The position numbers were made by a program, and so were the translations under genes. The notes under the pieces are model-generated. The model made no database searches, was not told the origin of the DNA, and saw nothing but the letters and a program-made list of their open reading frames with translations. Below, one piece after another: positions 40,382-49,904 of a DNA stretch of 64,000 nucleotides. The stretch lies in assembly GCA_963580245.1 (NCBI GenBank), contig CAUZJO010000005.1, positions 12,679 to 76,678 of the forward strand, written 5' to 3'. The DNA is from CAUZJO01 sp963580245. Lineage in GTDB: Bacteria; Sumerlaeota; Sumerlaeia; MVZB01. Position 1 is the first letter of the stretch. Each line of letters starts with the position of its first letter.

Positions 40382-40570
40382 GATATAGATTGCCGGGGAA
40401 AGGAGGCGATTTCACGGGGAAACAGTCTGAATCCCGGCCCCTTGGGGTTGGTGAGCTCGTTTTCGAACCATATTTGGAGTCAAAATCCTTGCATTGTGGA
40501 ACGGGGCGCCCAGAATATCGTATGAACCAGGCAAGGCCGAACCGTTATGGTTGGAATCCGGGAAATATCG
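40382..40570 (+). repeat. 190-bp direct repeat, copy B
   Basis: Second copy of the repeat at 37601-37792, in the same orientation. Together they bracket the pectate-lyase-like gene; each copy also lies upstream of a secreted-protein gene (200 bp and 76 bp). The 40203-40381 stretch before it holds nothing recognisable. Confidence 0.7.
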
Positions 40571-40645
40571 GGTAAATGGAGACCGAGTGGCTCGGGATGA
40601 CCCGTGACGGAATGATCCGTCGGTGCAAGGGATGAGGGCGCTACG

Positions 40646-41977
40646 TTGGTCGGTCGAATCCTAATTCTATTAACTTTCCTCCCGTGGCTTGTCAGTCCGC
40701 GAATCATCGGCGCGTAAGAGGCCGATAGCGTCACTCTCAAGTGGTGGAAAGGGAATTTGCACACGCATTCACTTTGGAGCGACGGGGATGATTTTCCGGA
40801 AATGGTTGCGGACTGGTATAAAAGCGCGGGGTATCACTTCCTGGTTCCCTCCGAGCATAATATTCTGCAGGAGGGCAACCGATGGGCGGATGCGAATCAT
40901 TCGAGATTAAAGGGCAAGACGTGGGAAACAGTCCTGACCAAATATCGCAAACGTTTTGGCCCGGACTGGGTGCGGGAGAAGAATACAAACGGTAAACAAA
41001 GCGTGCGCATCATGCCGTTATCCGAGTATGCTCCCCTATTTAATGAACCCGGTCGCTTTCTGCTCATCCCTGGCGAGGAAATCACGCCTATCGGATCGGG
41101 GGTCCCTGGATACATGGGCGCGGAGGGCGATTTGCCTCAGGTGGATATCAATGTTACCAACGTGATGGACGTGATTCCACCCCAAGGAGGAATAGACGTT
41201 GGGGAAGTAGTGCGCAAAAATATCGATTTGGTCCGCGAGCAACGCGAGCGTACGGGTCGATCGATGTTGGCGCATATCCCCCACCCCAACTACCGATATG
41301 CTCTGACCGCTGAAGTCTTCGCTTCGGTTCAGAGCGACCCCGTCTTCTTTGAAGTCTATAACGGCGGGGGTGTCCTGAATTATGGAGATGAGCACCATGT
41401 CAGCACGGAGCGGATGTGGGATATCGCACTGACTCTACGGCTTTCCAGCCAAGTGAATGGGATGCTTTACGGGATCGCCGTTGATGATACGCACCATTAT
41501 CATCAATTACATGGCGCGTCTCCCGGACGAGGCTGGATCATGGCGCGCGCCGCTTATCTGACCCCCGAATCAATTGTGAGGGCCATGGAACGGGGCGACT
41601 TCTATGCTTCGACGGGCGTCCGGCTCGATGATATCCAGGTCGAGAATAGCTCACTGCGACTAAAGATCGATCCCGAAGCCGGTACGACGTTTCTAACGCA
41701 GTTCATTGGAACGCGCGAGGGATACGACCCGCGCAACGAACCCAGAATGGATTCAGAGGGAAACCCGATTCGTACCACACGGCGCTATAGCGCGCAGGTT
41801 GGCGCAATTCTGGCGGAAACCGATGCATTGGAACGGAACTATGTATTTAAAGGCGATGAACTCTATGTGAGGGCAAATGTGACCTCCAGCAAGCTAAAGG
41901 AAAACCCCCATGCCGAAGGCGATTATGAATGCGCCTGGACACAGCCGGTCAAACCACCTCGACCCGATTCGAGGTAG
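40646..41977 (+). pseudogene. PHP-domain protein with signal peptide, interrupted by in-frame TAA
   Basis: 444 codons in one frame from a TTG at 40646 with GAGGG upstream. The first 23 codons form a signal peptide (LVGRILILLTFLPWLVSP) followed by TAA at 40715-40717 and then, in the same frame, EADSVTLKWWKGNLHTHSLW. The PHP metal-site motif HTHSLWSDGD and SEHN are present, followed by IPGEEITP, LAHIPHPNY, GIAVDDTHHYH and GRGWIMARA. The C-terminal 120 residues look like a beta domain. Without readthrough only an unexported product from the TTG at 40757 could be made. PHP proteins of this type are presumed phosphoesterases or exported metallohydrolases; substrate unknown. Confidence 0.75.
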
Positions 41978-42095
41978 CATTCATGATGGTGGGCGGCCAA
42001 CATCACCCCAAAAACATGAGGTTCATGGGAAATGATATTCCCGTCCCTTGCATCGGCGCCTCTCATGCAACCCACGATAGAAACGGATCGATAAT

Positions 42096-43214
42096 GTGAA
42101 TAAATTACGCGCTCTGTCGCTCTTGGCTCTCTGCCTGCCATTAAACGTTGCCGTCACCGAGCAACTCGCTCCGGTCGCCGGATCCCAAACGCCTGAGGCG
42201 CCGTCCTTGCTCATTCAATCGCCCCACGATTACCAGGTCTTCCAGCGCCGCGACCGCGGTGAAGGCGTCATCGCCGTCAGCGGCCGAGCGCCCGCGCAAG
42301 CCGATCGCGTTGAAGTCAGGTCCAGTGGCGAGTCCCCCTTCGGAGCCCTGCCGGAAGGCTGGTGCCCAGCCCCGCCGGGCGAGTTCGCGCTCTCGATGAC
42401 GCTTCCGGCGGGCGGTTGGTATCAGCTCCACGCGCGTGCATATCAAGGCGACCGCCTGGTGGCCGAGACGACCGTCGATCACGTTGGCGTCGGCGAGGTC
42501 TTCGTCGGCGCGGGTCAATCCAACTCCACCAACAGCGGCGAGAAACGCATCCAGCAACACAGCGGAATGGTCAGCTCATTCAGCGGCGAACACTGGCAGC
42601 TCGCTGACGACCCCCAACCCGGCGCCGCCGACCTCTCCCAAGGCGGCAGCTTCTGGCCGGCCTTCGGCGACGCGCTTTATGAACGCTTCGGGGTTCCGAT
42701 CGGCGTGGCGGTGACCGGTTACGGCGGCACGTCCGTCGAGCAGTGGCAGCCGGGCGGAGACCTGTTCGATCACATGATGACCCGCGTCCGGCAGCTCGGC
42801 CCGCTGGGTTTTCGCGCCGTGCTCTGGCACCAGGGCGAAAGCGATGTGGGGACCGAATCCGAGGTCTACTATCTCAAACTCAAGAACGTGATCCTCGCCT
42901 CCAAGGAGCGCGCCGGCTGGGAGTTCCCGTGGTTCGTGGCCCAGGTCTCCTACCACAACCCCGACAACCCCGCCTTCCCAACCACCCGCCTGGCCCAGCA
43001 ACGTCTTTGGGACGACGGCGTCGCTCTCCAAGGCCCCGACACCGACACCCTCACCGGCGACCACCGCGATCAGGACGGTCTCGGCATCCACTTCAGCCCC
43101 AAAGGCCTCCGCGTCCACGGCCAGATGTGGGCCGAGATCCTGGAACAATACGTTGAAGCGGTCCTTGGCGGGCAATCTTCAAGGAGCCTAGACGGTGCCC
43201 GTCCGAGCGGGTAA
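42096..43214 (+). CDS. Exported sialate O-acetylesterase-like (SASA) protein
   Basis: 372 residues. Signal peptide LSLLALCLPLNVAV. An N-terminal beta domain (IAVSGRAPAQADRVEVR) precedes the SGNH-type esterase: the Ser motif VFVGAGQSNSTNSGE, GVAVTGYGGTSVEQW, LWHQGESDVGTE and the Asp/His pair in DGLGIHFSPKGLRVHGQMWA. All four blocks are present, so it should be active. Family members remove acetyl groups from sialic acids or plant polysaccharides; together with the neighbouring beta-helix protein this suggests glycan breakdown. GTG start; only a weak GGA precedes it. Confidence 0.88.
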   Translation: MNKLRALSLLALCLPLNVAVTEQLAPVAGSQTPEAPSLLIQSPHDYQVFQRRDRGEGVIAVSGRAPAQADRVEVRSSGESPFGALPEGWCPAPPGEFALSMTLPAGGWYQLHARAYQGDRLVAETTVDHVGVGEVFVGAGQSNSTNSGEKRIQQHSGMVSSFSGEHWQLADDPQPGAADLSQGGSFWPAFGDALYERFGVPIGVAVTGYGGTSVEQWQPGGDLFDHMMTRVRQLGPLGFRAVLWHQGESDVGTESEVYYLKLKNVILASKERAGWEFPWFVAQVSYHNPDNPAFPTTRLAQQRLWDDGVALQGPDTDTLTGDHRDQDGLGIHFSPKGLRVHGQMWAEILEQYVEAVLGGQSSRSLDGARPSG

Positions 43215-43358
43215 GGGCGCGGCGGGGCCGCCTCCAAGGTTGCCCCCTCCATATAAGCCCCAAGCGCACCACCCTGCTCCATCTTTATTTTGAATTCGGC
43301 CCTCTGATCTCCTAGAGTGGGAAACGAATTTTGTTCGCCCTATGAGAGGCACCGGACC

Positions 43359-43994
43359 GTGAACGCGCTAAACGAATTCCTCGACCGTCACCTGACCCCC
43401 GTGGCCAAGCTGATTTTCCTGATCAACGTCGTCGTTTATCTATTGATCTTCATCGGCGATATCCTCAAACCCGGTTTCCACAGGCTTCTGGTCAGTATTT
43501 TTGGTCAGTCCCCCGTGCTCTCACTCCGTTATTTCCAAATTTGGCGATTCTTGACCTACAATTTCGTGCACGTCGGCTTCATGCACGTCCTCTTCAATAT
43601 GATGATCTTCTTCTTCTTTGCGCCGAGGCTGGAGAACCGGTGGGGCGCCCGTTGGTTCTCTTTCTTTTACTTGGCGACCGGCATCGGGGCCGGCCTCTTT
43701 CATGCTCTGGTGATGAACAAGTCGTGGGGCCCAGTTATCGGCGCTTCTGGGGCCCTTATGGGCGTGATGCTGGCCTTCGCCGCCTATTATCCGGACCAGA
43801 TTGTTTACTTTAACTTAATCTTCCCGATCAAGATCAAGTATCTCATGCCCATTCTGATTGGCTTCGACGTCTTCGGGATGCGCAGCGGAGATGGAGTCTC
43901 CCACCTGACGCATTTGTCGGGTCTGGCCGTGGCTTATGTGCTCCTCGCGCGTTATCACCGCGACTGGGACATTCGCCATTGGCGTTGGCGCTGA
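43359..43994 (+). CDS. Rhomboid family intramembrane serine protease
   Basis: 211 residues with about six hydrophobic segments. Catalytic Ser130 in VIGASGALMGVMLAF and His185 in SHLTHLSGLAVAYVL are present. The conserved FVHVGFMHVLFNMMI (HxxxN type) and LENRWGARWFSFFYL lie before them. GTG 43359 is chosen because AGAGG lies about 9 nt upstream; the frame is open to 43317. Cleaves transmembrane substrates inside the membrane. Substrate unknown. Confidence 0.92.
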   Translation: MNALNEFLDRHLTPVAKLIFLINVVVYLLIFIGDILKPGFHRLLVSIFGQSPVLSLRYFQIWRFLTYNFVHVGFMHVLFNMMIFFFFAPRLENRWGARWFSFFYLATGIGAGLFHALVMNKSWGPVIGASGALMGVMLAFAAYYPDQIVYFNLIFPIKIKYLMPILIGFDVFGMRSGDGVSHLTHLSGLAVAYVLLARYHRDWDIRHWRWR

Positions 43995-44027
43995 CTCTTC
44001 TCGCCGGATTACGGATCGCCATTTACC

Positions 44028-44369
44028 ATGCGCGAAGACGAGGCCATCTACCCGTTTTGGCTGGAAGAGACCGGCGAGCCGGGACGCTGGCGGCTCGGAC
44101 TGAGCGAAGTTTATCTCGAAACGCTGACCCACCCGCTCGTCGGCCTCGAACTGACCGCGCCGCCGACGTGCGTGAACCACGGCGACACGTTCGGGTTTCT
44201 CCACACCGACAGTGGCAGCCTCGACTTGCGCGCGCCGTTCCGGATGGAAATCCTCGAAACCAACCACGCCGCGCTCGCCGACGCCCGCTTGGTCAGGCTT
44301 TCACCTTATGGCCGAGGCTGGCTGGCCCTCGTTCGCGTTTTTGAAGCGAATCGGCCCGAACCGGTTTGA
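44028..44369 (+). CDS. GcvH-like (lipoyl-fold) protein without the lipoylation lysine
   Basis: 113 residues that align along most of the glycine cleavage H protein: GLSEVYLETLTHPLVGLEL, then CVNHGDTFGFLHTD, LRAPFRMEILETNHAALAD and LVRLSPYGRGWLALVRV. At the position of the lipoyl-lysine motif ESVKA the sequence reads TDSGS, so the lysine is replaced by Ser62. It therefore cannot be a standard lipoyl carrier. No gcvT or gcvP adjoins it. It follows the rhomboid gene by 33 bp on the same strand. It could be a regulatory or structural relative. Confidence 0.65.
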   Translation: MREDEAIYPFWLEETGEPGRWRLGLSEVYLETLTHPLVGLELTAPPTCVNHGDTFGFLHTDSGSLDLRAPFRMEILETNHAALADARLVRLSPYGRGWLALVRVFEANRPEPV

Positions 44370-44440
44370 TCGAATGGGCATGGAAATCCAATTGACGCGT
44401 TTGGACTTGTTCCGCGGACATCAACCGGCCGAGCGTGCCA

Positions 44441-47017
44441 TCAGGAAAGCCGTTCGATGCGCTCGACCACGTCCTGGAACGAGGCGTCGACCCGAAACAG
44501 GCGTTTGTAGTACTTCTTGGCCTGTTCGGTCCGTTTGAGTTTCTCCATCAGGCGCGCCACGATGTAATGGAATTCCATCAATTCCGGGTGCTGTTCGGCA
44601 ATCTGTCGCGTGAGCATGATGGGCTCCAAGATCTCGTCGGCCATTTCGAACATCCCGCGATCGCACAGGTTGATGGCCATCTTGGCCAGCGCCACGTTGG
44701 CTAGCGAATCTTCGTCGGACGCGCGTTGATAGTGGGCGATCGCCTGTCCCAGTTGCCCCAGTTCGGTGTGCAACTCCGCCTTCTCGAAATGCTCGGCCGC
44801 GGTCAGCTTGTCCTCACGCTGGCGCTCGTCCAGGATGTCCACGCGGTAGAGCATGCGGTTCTTTCGTAGCCGGGGTTCAAGTTCCGTGAGCCGGCCGTCT
44901 CCGGGGTTGGCGGCAAGCACTTGGGAGTAGATCTCCCAGACCTGCTCGTGGTCGCCCAACTTTTGCAGGATCTCGATGAGCATCAGCATGAACGGAACGT
45001 CCTGGACCAAGTCTTCGGCAAGCCGTAAGCCAAGCGGGGCGGCTTCCTCGATGTCTCCCAACCGATAGGCCGCCTCGACCCATAGCGCCTTGTCCTCGAC
45101 CGCCAGCGGGCTGTCTTCCGCATCCGGCCGCGATCCCCATGCGTCGATCACCCCATGCCAATCCTGCTTCTTGTGAAACGCCGCGGCCAGCGCCCGTCGC
45201 GTATCGAGGTGCTCGGGCGCGCGCGCAAGTATCTTGCGGCACATCTCGACCACCACCGCGTCCGGGTCCAGCGCCTTGCCGGACATCTCGCGGGTCAGGC
45301 GCAGCAGGTCTTCATAGCGGGCTTGCTCAAAGAGCAGGTCGCCGAGATAGTCGCGCAGCCGGAAATTCTCTCCAATCCCATCGATCGCCTCCATCAGCTT
45401 TTGCTCAACCACCGAGAACCGTGAGGGGTCGGTTTCAAGCAATAACCCGCATTGGTCGATGATCTGACCTACGTCGCCCAGCGCAATCAGCGCGTCGATG
45501 AGTTCGGCCCGTTTTTCAACGTCCTCCGGCGTCTGCTCAAGCTCCGGAACCACTCGTTCCAGAACCTGCTCGTGGCGACCCCTCTCGATCTCGCCGCGCA
45601 GGTGGGTCAAGGAAGCATCCTCGGGGTCGGGCGCCAACTCGACGGCAGCGTGGATCTCCTGAGTCGCCTTTTCCATCCGCTCAAGCTGGTACAGGGCCCG
45701 AGCGAAACGATAGTGCCCCCTCCAATCGCCGGGGATGACCTCGGTCATCCGTCGCAATGTATTCGCGACACGGTTCAGATTGTCATCGGCGGCCCACTGT
45801 TGGGCGCAGGTCAGGTAGTACTCGGGGTTGGGATCGCCCGCCTCGACCAGCCGCCGCAGGTGGTCGCGCGCCGACGTCATCTGGTCATTCTCCTGGTAAT
45901 ACTCGGCAAGTTTGCGACAGACGCGCAGGCGGCGGGGATCGTGCTGGATCACCTCCTCCAGAAGCTGGGCCCCTTCCCGACGTCGCATCTCGGCCTCATC
46001 CTCGATCAGCAGCATCCCCAAGTTGATCATGACCTCAAGGTGGTCGGGATGCTGTTCGAGGAGCTCTTTGTAGAGTTTAACGGCCTCGTTGTAGGGGGGA
46101 CCTTCGTCCACTGAGATCAGTCGGACCAGTTCGACGGCCTGCGCCAGGTTCCCCAGACGGACGTTGAGTCGTTGGCGCAGCTTGAGCGTCTCGAAGGTCT
46201 CCGTGATCCGGTCCGTCTCCAGCAACTCCAGGGCTTTCGCTTCCTTACCCAGTGCCACGTAATCATCCAGAATGCGCCGGTCGATCATGAACTCCTTGGG
46301 CTTCAAGTCGCGCAGTCGCAACAGGCACTTCACGGCTTGCTTGCGATTGCCCAGGGCGCGCAAGCTGTGATCAAGGGCGCGCAAACTCTCCATGTCCCGC
46401 CATTGCGCAATGGGACCCAAAAGCTTGAACATGGCGGCGGCCGGACCGAATTCATCCTCCGCCGCGTAGAGCCGCCCGCACAGGCGTGTTGTATGTGGGT
46501 CTCCCGGTCGCAGCCGCAGGGCGCACCGCAGCAGCCGCAACGCCGTCGGTCGCCAGCCACGCTCCGAAGCCCCCAGACCCATTTTTCGAGTCGCCCGTTC
46601 AACGACCGACTCGACCTGAATCCAGATAAGGGGCAGCAGCAAACCAACCGCCGGCGCCGCGGCATACGAAACCAGCCCGAATTCGCCCCTCGTCAGGACT
46701 TCCCAGTTGGCCAGATCGACACCCAGGATAAGGCTGAACGACAGCAGATTGACATACACCCACCAGCGCGACCGAACGGCGACAAACGGGTTGAGATTCT
46801 TGGTATAGATCACCAGGCAGCCGAGCAGCGCGACCGCGGTGATGGAGATCAGAAAAACGGGGGACTGGTGGGGCGCAACGTCAAGAAACCGGTCCAGCCC
46901 CGGGACCACCGAAGTTCCCGTGGCGGAGATCACCGGCTGAGAACCCAGCAGAACAGACACGCCCAACCATATCAGTGACTGTAACCCATAGCGGGACTTT
47001 GCGGGAACTCGGCCCAT
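44441..47017 (-). CDS. Membrane-anchored TPR protein
   Basis: 858 residues. The N-terminus has about four membrane segments (LIWLGVSVLLGSQPVI, VFLISITAVALLGCLVIYT, WWVYVNLLSFSLILGVDL, AAAPAVGLLLPLIWIQVE). The rest is a helical solenoid of many TPR units, for example LYKELLEQHPDHLEVMINLG, VQDVPFMLMLIEILQKLGDH and MEFHYIVARLMEKLKRTEQA. Few charged catalytic motifs are seen, so a scaffold or assembly role is likely. ATG 47017 is chosen; no Shine-Dalgarno is visible and the preceding CATAAT could be a -10 for leaderless transcription. The frame is open to a TTG at 47053. Confidence 0.75.
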   Translation of the reverse strand: MGRVPAKSRYGLQSLIWLGVSVLLGSQPVISATGTSVVPGLDRFLDVAPHQSPVFLISITAVALLGCLVIYTKNLNPFVAVRSRWWVYVNLLSFSLILGVDLANWEVLTRGEFGLVSYAAAPAVGLLLPLIWIQVESVVERATRKMGLGASERGWRPTALRLLRCALRLRPGDPHTTRLCGRLYAAEDEFGPAAAMFKLLGPIAQWRDMESLRALDHSLRALGNRKQAVKCLLRLRDLKPKEFMIDRRILDDYVALGKEAKALELLETDRITETFETLKLRQRLNVRLGNLAQAVELVRLISVDEGPPYNEAVKLYKELLEQHPDHLEVMINLGMLLIEDEAEMRRREGAQLLEEVIQHDPRRLRVCRKLAEYYQENDQMTSARDHLRRLVEAGDPNPEYYLTCAQQWAADDNLNRVANTLRRMTEVIPGDWRGHYRFARALYQLERMEKATQEIHAAVELAPDPEDASLTHLRGEIERGRHEQVLERVVPELEQTPEDVEKRAELIDALIALGDVGQIIDQCGLLLETDPSRFSVVEQKLMEAIDGIGENFRLRDYLGDLLFEQARYEDLLRLTREMSGKALDPDAVVVEMCRKILARAPEHLDTRRALAAAFHKKQDWHGVIDAWGSRPDAEDSPLAVEDKALWVEAAYRLGDIEEAAPLGLRLAEDLVQDVPFMLMLIEILQKLGDHEQVWEIYSQVLAANPGDGRLTELEPRLRKNRMLYRVDILDERQREDKLTAAEHFEKAELHTELGQLGQAIAHYQRASDEDSLANVALAKMAINLCDRGMFEMADEILEPIMLTRQIAEQHPELMEFHYIVARLMEKLKRTEQAKKYYKRLFRVDASFQDVVERIERLS

Positions 47018-47108
47018 GTCATAATTATGGTGTAATCGCGCCGGGAGGGCCAAGCCTTAATGTATGACCGCTTTATCGCTCCCGGTGGGTGGGGGGGTGT
47101 TTTTTCGC

Positions 47109-47741
47109 CTAGCGGGAGTAAAGCTCCACGATCAACTGCTCTTTGATCTCGATATCGTTGATTTCTTGGCGACCGGGGATCTTGCGGAAAACCGCAGCCA
47201 GCGGTTCGGCGCTGAACTCGATCCAACCCTTGCGGCGGCCCTGCTTTTCGGTCAACACCAGCGCTTCGGAGACCGTCTTGCCGGTCCCCAGCTTATCGTT
47301 GAGCGTGATTTCGTCATTGGGGCGGACCTGAAACGAGGCGATGTCGACCTTTCGGCCGTTGACCCGCACGTGTCCGTGATTAACCAGTTGGCGGGCTTGG
47401 GCGCGGGTGGAGGCGAATCCGGCCCGGTAAACCACATTGTCCAGGCGTCGTTCGAGCAACTGGAGCATGATTTCACCCGTGATCCCGCGCATGCGGTCGG
47501 CCTTCTTGAAATAGAGGATGAACTGACGTTCGAACACACCGTAGATCCGCTTGAGACTCTGTTTCTCGCGCAGCTGGATGGCATACGGAGTCAGTTTGAT
47601 GCGTTGCTGAATGTGCATCCCCGGGGGAACGGGGCGCTTGGTCCAAGGGGTCTTGCCCTTGTAATAGCGTTCGCCCTTCAATTGAAGGTCTTTGCCCTCA
47701 CGGCGACAGAGGCGGTCGACGGGGCCTGTGTAACGAGCCAC
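47109..47741 (-). CDS. rpsD: 30S ribosomal protein S4
   Basis: Primary 16S rRNA binding protein. 210 residues with the S4 domain LLERRLDNVVYRAGFASTRA and VNHGHVRVNGRKVDIASF. The N-terminus keeps only one cysteine (DRLCRREG), so it is the zinc-free form. It is the last gene of the cluster, 35 bp after rplQ, whereas in the usual alpha operon it lies between rpsK and rpoA. Confidence 0.98.
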   Translation of the reverse strand: MARYTGPVDRLCRREGKDLQLKGERYYKGKTPWTKRPVPPGMHIQQRIKLTPYAIQLREKQSLKRIYGVFERQFILYFKKADRMRGITGEIMLQLLERRLDNVVYRAGFASTRAQARQLVNHGHVRVNGRKVDIASFQVRPNDEITLNDKLGTGKTVSEALVLTEKQGRRKGWIEFSAEPLAAVFRKIPGRQEINDIEIKEQLIVELYSR

Positions 47742-47776
47742 TGGAAATGTTCCTCCTCAAAGTTCGATTCGTAAAA

Positions 47777-48250
47777 TCATCCGGCACCGGCCGTTGCCTT
47801 GCGCCTCCTGCCCATTTCCTTGCGCAACTCGTGTCGGCGCTGCTTCATCGTCTTGCGCGTGGCCGGCGGACCCGCGCCTTCGGCGCCCGTCGCGGCGGTG
47901 TCGACAAACTCGACGAACGCCATCGGGGCACCGTCCCCCATGCGCAGCCCATCGCGCACGATGCGCAGGTAGCCCCCCGGCCGCTCGGCCACCCGCGGGG
48001 CGATATTATCGAAGAGCTTGATGACGGCGGGACGGTCGTTGAGGCGGCTGATCGCCAGCCGCTTGGCGGCCAACGTCCCGTGCTTGGCCAACGTCACCAG
48101 TTCCTCGAGGAACGGGCGGAGTTGCTTGGCCTTGGCGTGCGTCGTCCGGATGCGCTCATGCTCAACCAGTGCCGCCGCAAGATTGCGCAGCAACGCCCGG
48201 CGGTGCTCGGAGGTCAGGTTCAGTTTACTGCTATGTTTTCGATGTCGCAT
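47777..48250 (-). CDS. rplQ: 50S ribosomal protein L17
   Basis: 157 residues. MRHRKHSSKLNLTSEHRRAL and LVEHERIRTTHAKAKQLRP identify L17. The basic C-terminal tail (KQRRHELRKEMGRRRK) makes it longer than E. coli L17 (127). It follows rpoA by 35 bp, as in the standard alpha operon. Confidence 0.98.
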   Translation of the reverse strand: MRHRKHSSKLNLTSEHRRALLRNLAAALVEHERIRTTHAKAKQLRPFLEELVTLAKHGTLAAKRLAISRLNDRPAVIKLFDNIAPRVAERPGGYLRIVRDGLRMGDGAPMAFVEFVDTAATGAEGAGPPATRKTMKQRRHELRKEMGRRRKATAGAG

Positions 48251-48285
48251 GGTCGTTTCCAGGCCCCTCGGCGCGGAGCAATCCG

Positions 48286-49299
48286 TTAACCCTCTTCCTC
48301 GCCCTGCAGGATGGGCATGCCGGTCTCGTCCATCCTCATATTGAAGGTCAACCCCATCTCCTTGAGGATGTTCTTGATCTCGGTCAGCGACTTGCGCCCG
48401 AAGTTGCGATACTTCAGCATCTCGCTCTCGGTCTTCTGGACCAGGTCGCGGATCGTCTTGATGCCGGCGGCCTCCAGGCAGTTATAGGAGCGGACCGACA
48501 GTTCCAGCTCTTCGATACTTTTGTCAAGCTTCTCCTCGATCTCGGAGATGGGCATGGCCTCCTCGGCCGCTTCGTCCAGAGTTTGCAGCGCCTCCATCTC
48601 CTCGCCGGGCCGCATGAAGATGTCCAGATGGTTTCTGAGGATCTGCGCGGCCGTTGAGACCGCCTCCTCGGGCAGGACCGTCCCGTTGGTCGTCACCTCC
48701 AGGATGAGCCGGTCAAAGTCGGTCCGTTGCCCCAGACGGGCACTTTCGTGGCGAAACTTCACGTTGCGCACCGGCGAGAAAACCGCGTCCAGGGCGATCA
48801 ACCCGATGTCGTCGGGATCCTGTTTGAATTCGGAGGCCGGGACGTAACCGCGCCCGGTCGCGATGTTGATCTCCATGCGCAGGACCGCGTCATCGGTCAA
48901 GTGGGCGATCACGTGGTTGGGATTGAGTATCTTGACGTCGGAGGTCAAATCGATCTTCGACGCCTTCACGTTGCCCGGCCCTTTGGCCTCCAGATAAACC
49001 GTGGCACCCGCGCTGGTGGGCGGCATCTTGATGTTGATCCCCTTCAGGTTGAGGATGATGTCGGAGATGTCCTCGCGTACGCCCTCGGTCTGGACGAACT
49101 CGTGAGGCACCCCCTCCATCCGGATCGAAACCACCGCCGCTCCGGGGATCGAGGACAACAGCACCCGTCGCAACGAATTGCCGATCGTCATCGCAAAGCC
49201 GCGTTCAAACGGCTCGCCGACAAAACGACCAAACGTCGGCGTCAACGAGTCAACCTCAACATTCAGGTGTCGGGGTTTAATCATCGATTTAAAATTCAT
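48286..49299 (-). CDS. rpoA: DNA-directed RNA polymerase alpha subunit
   Basis: 337 residues. The N-terminal dimerisation domain shows EPFERGFAMTIGNSLRRVLL and the beta-contact region. The C-terminal domain has ELSVRSYNCLEAAGIKTIRD, used for UP elements and activators. Full length. Lies between rpsK and rplQ, with rpsD absent from its usual place just upstream. Confidence 0.98.
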   Translation of the reverse strand: MNFKSMIKPRHLNVEVDSLTPTFGRFVGEPFERGFAMTIGNSLRRVLLSSIPGAAVVSIRMEGVPHEFVQTEGVREDISDIILNLKGINIKMPPTSAGATVYLEAKGPGNVKASKIDLTSDVKILNPNHVIAHLTDDAVLRMEINIATGRGYVPASEFKQDPDDIGLIALDAVFSPVRNVKFRHESARLGQRTDFDRLILEVTTNGTVLPEEAVSTAAQILRNHLDIFMRPGEEMEALQTLDEAAEEAMPISEIEEKLDKSIEELELSVRSYNCLEAAGIKTIRDLVQKTESEMLKYRNFGRKSLTEIKNILKEMGLTFNMRMDETGMPILQGEEEG

Positions 49300-49398
49300 C
49301 GAGTCGCCTCTCCCTTAGGGGCAATTCCCACAATCGGGGACTTTAGTATGGTTTTCGAACTGATGGCGAACCTGTCTTAATGTGGACCCAGTGGGAGG

Positions 49399-49794
49399 CT
49401 ACACCCGGCGTTTCTTGGGCGGCTTGCAGCCGTTGTGCGGGATCGGCGTCACGTCGCGAATGATCGTGATCTCCAACCCGCATGCCTGCAGCGAGCGGAC
49501 CGCCGCCTCCCGACCCGAACCCGGGCCGCGCACATGGATCTCGACTTGGCGCACGCCGTGCTCCATGGCCCGCTTGGCGGCGTTCTCGGCGGCCAACTGC
49601 GCGGCGAACGGAGTGCTCTTGCGTGAGCCTTTGAAACCCGAGGAGCCGGCCGAGGCGCACGACAGTGTATCCCCCGCCAGATCGGTGATCGTCAAAATCG
49701 TGTTGTTGAACGTGGCGTAGAGATGAACAATCCCCTTGGCGACGTTCTTCTTCGCCTTGTGCTTACCCTTTGCAGACTTGTTTTTCTTGGCCAT
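49399..49794 (-). CDS. rpsK: 30S ribosomal protein S11
   Basis: 131 residues. ATFNNTILTITDLAGDTLSC, GFKGSRKSTPFAAQLAAE and GPGSGREAAVRSLQACGL are typical of S11, which forms the mRNA exit-site platform of the 30S subunit. The C-terminus DVTPIPHNGCKPPKKRRV is standard. Confidence 0.98.
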   Translation of the reverse strand: MAKKNKSAKGKHKAKKNVAKGIVHLYATFNNTILTITDLAGDTLSCASAGSSGFKGSRKSTPFAAQLAAENAAKRAMEHGVRQVEIHVRGPGSGREAAVRSLQACGLEITIIRDVTPIPHNGCKPPKKRRV

Positions 49795-49904
49795 ATTTGC
49801 GTGAATTACCCCCTACTCGAATCCAAAACGTTTCTTGATGTTTCTGCTCTGTCTCACTATTCCGACGGCGCACCCAACCGCCAACCCCCGCCGCGTTCCC
49901 CCGG

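Noticed and set aside
37601..40570. CRISPR array or prophage signal from the repeats and tailspike-like beta-helix
   Set aside because: Only two long repeats without regular spacers, and no phage structural or integrase genes nearby; the protein has its own signal peptide and linker.
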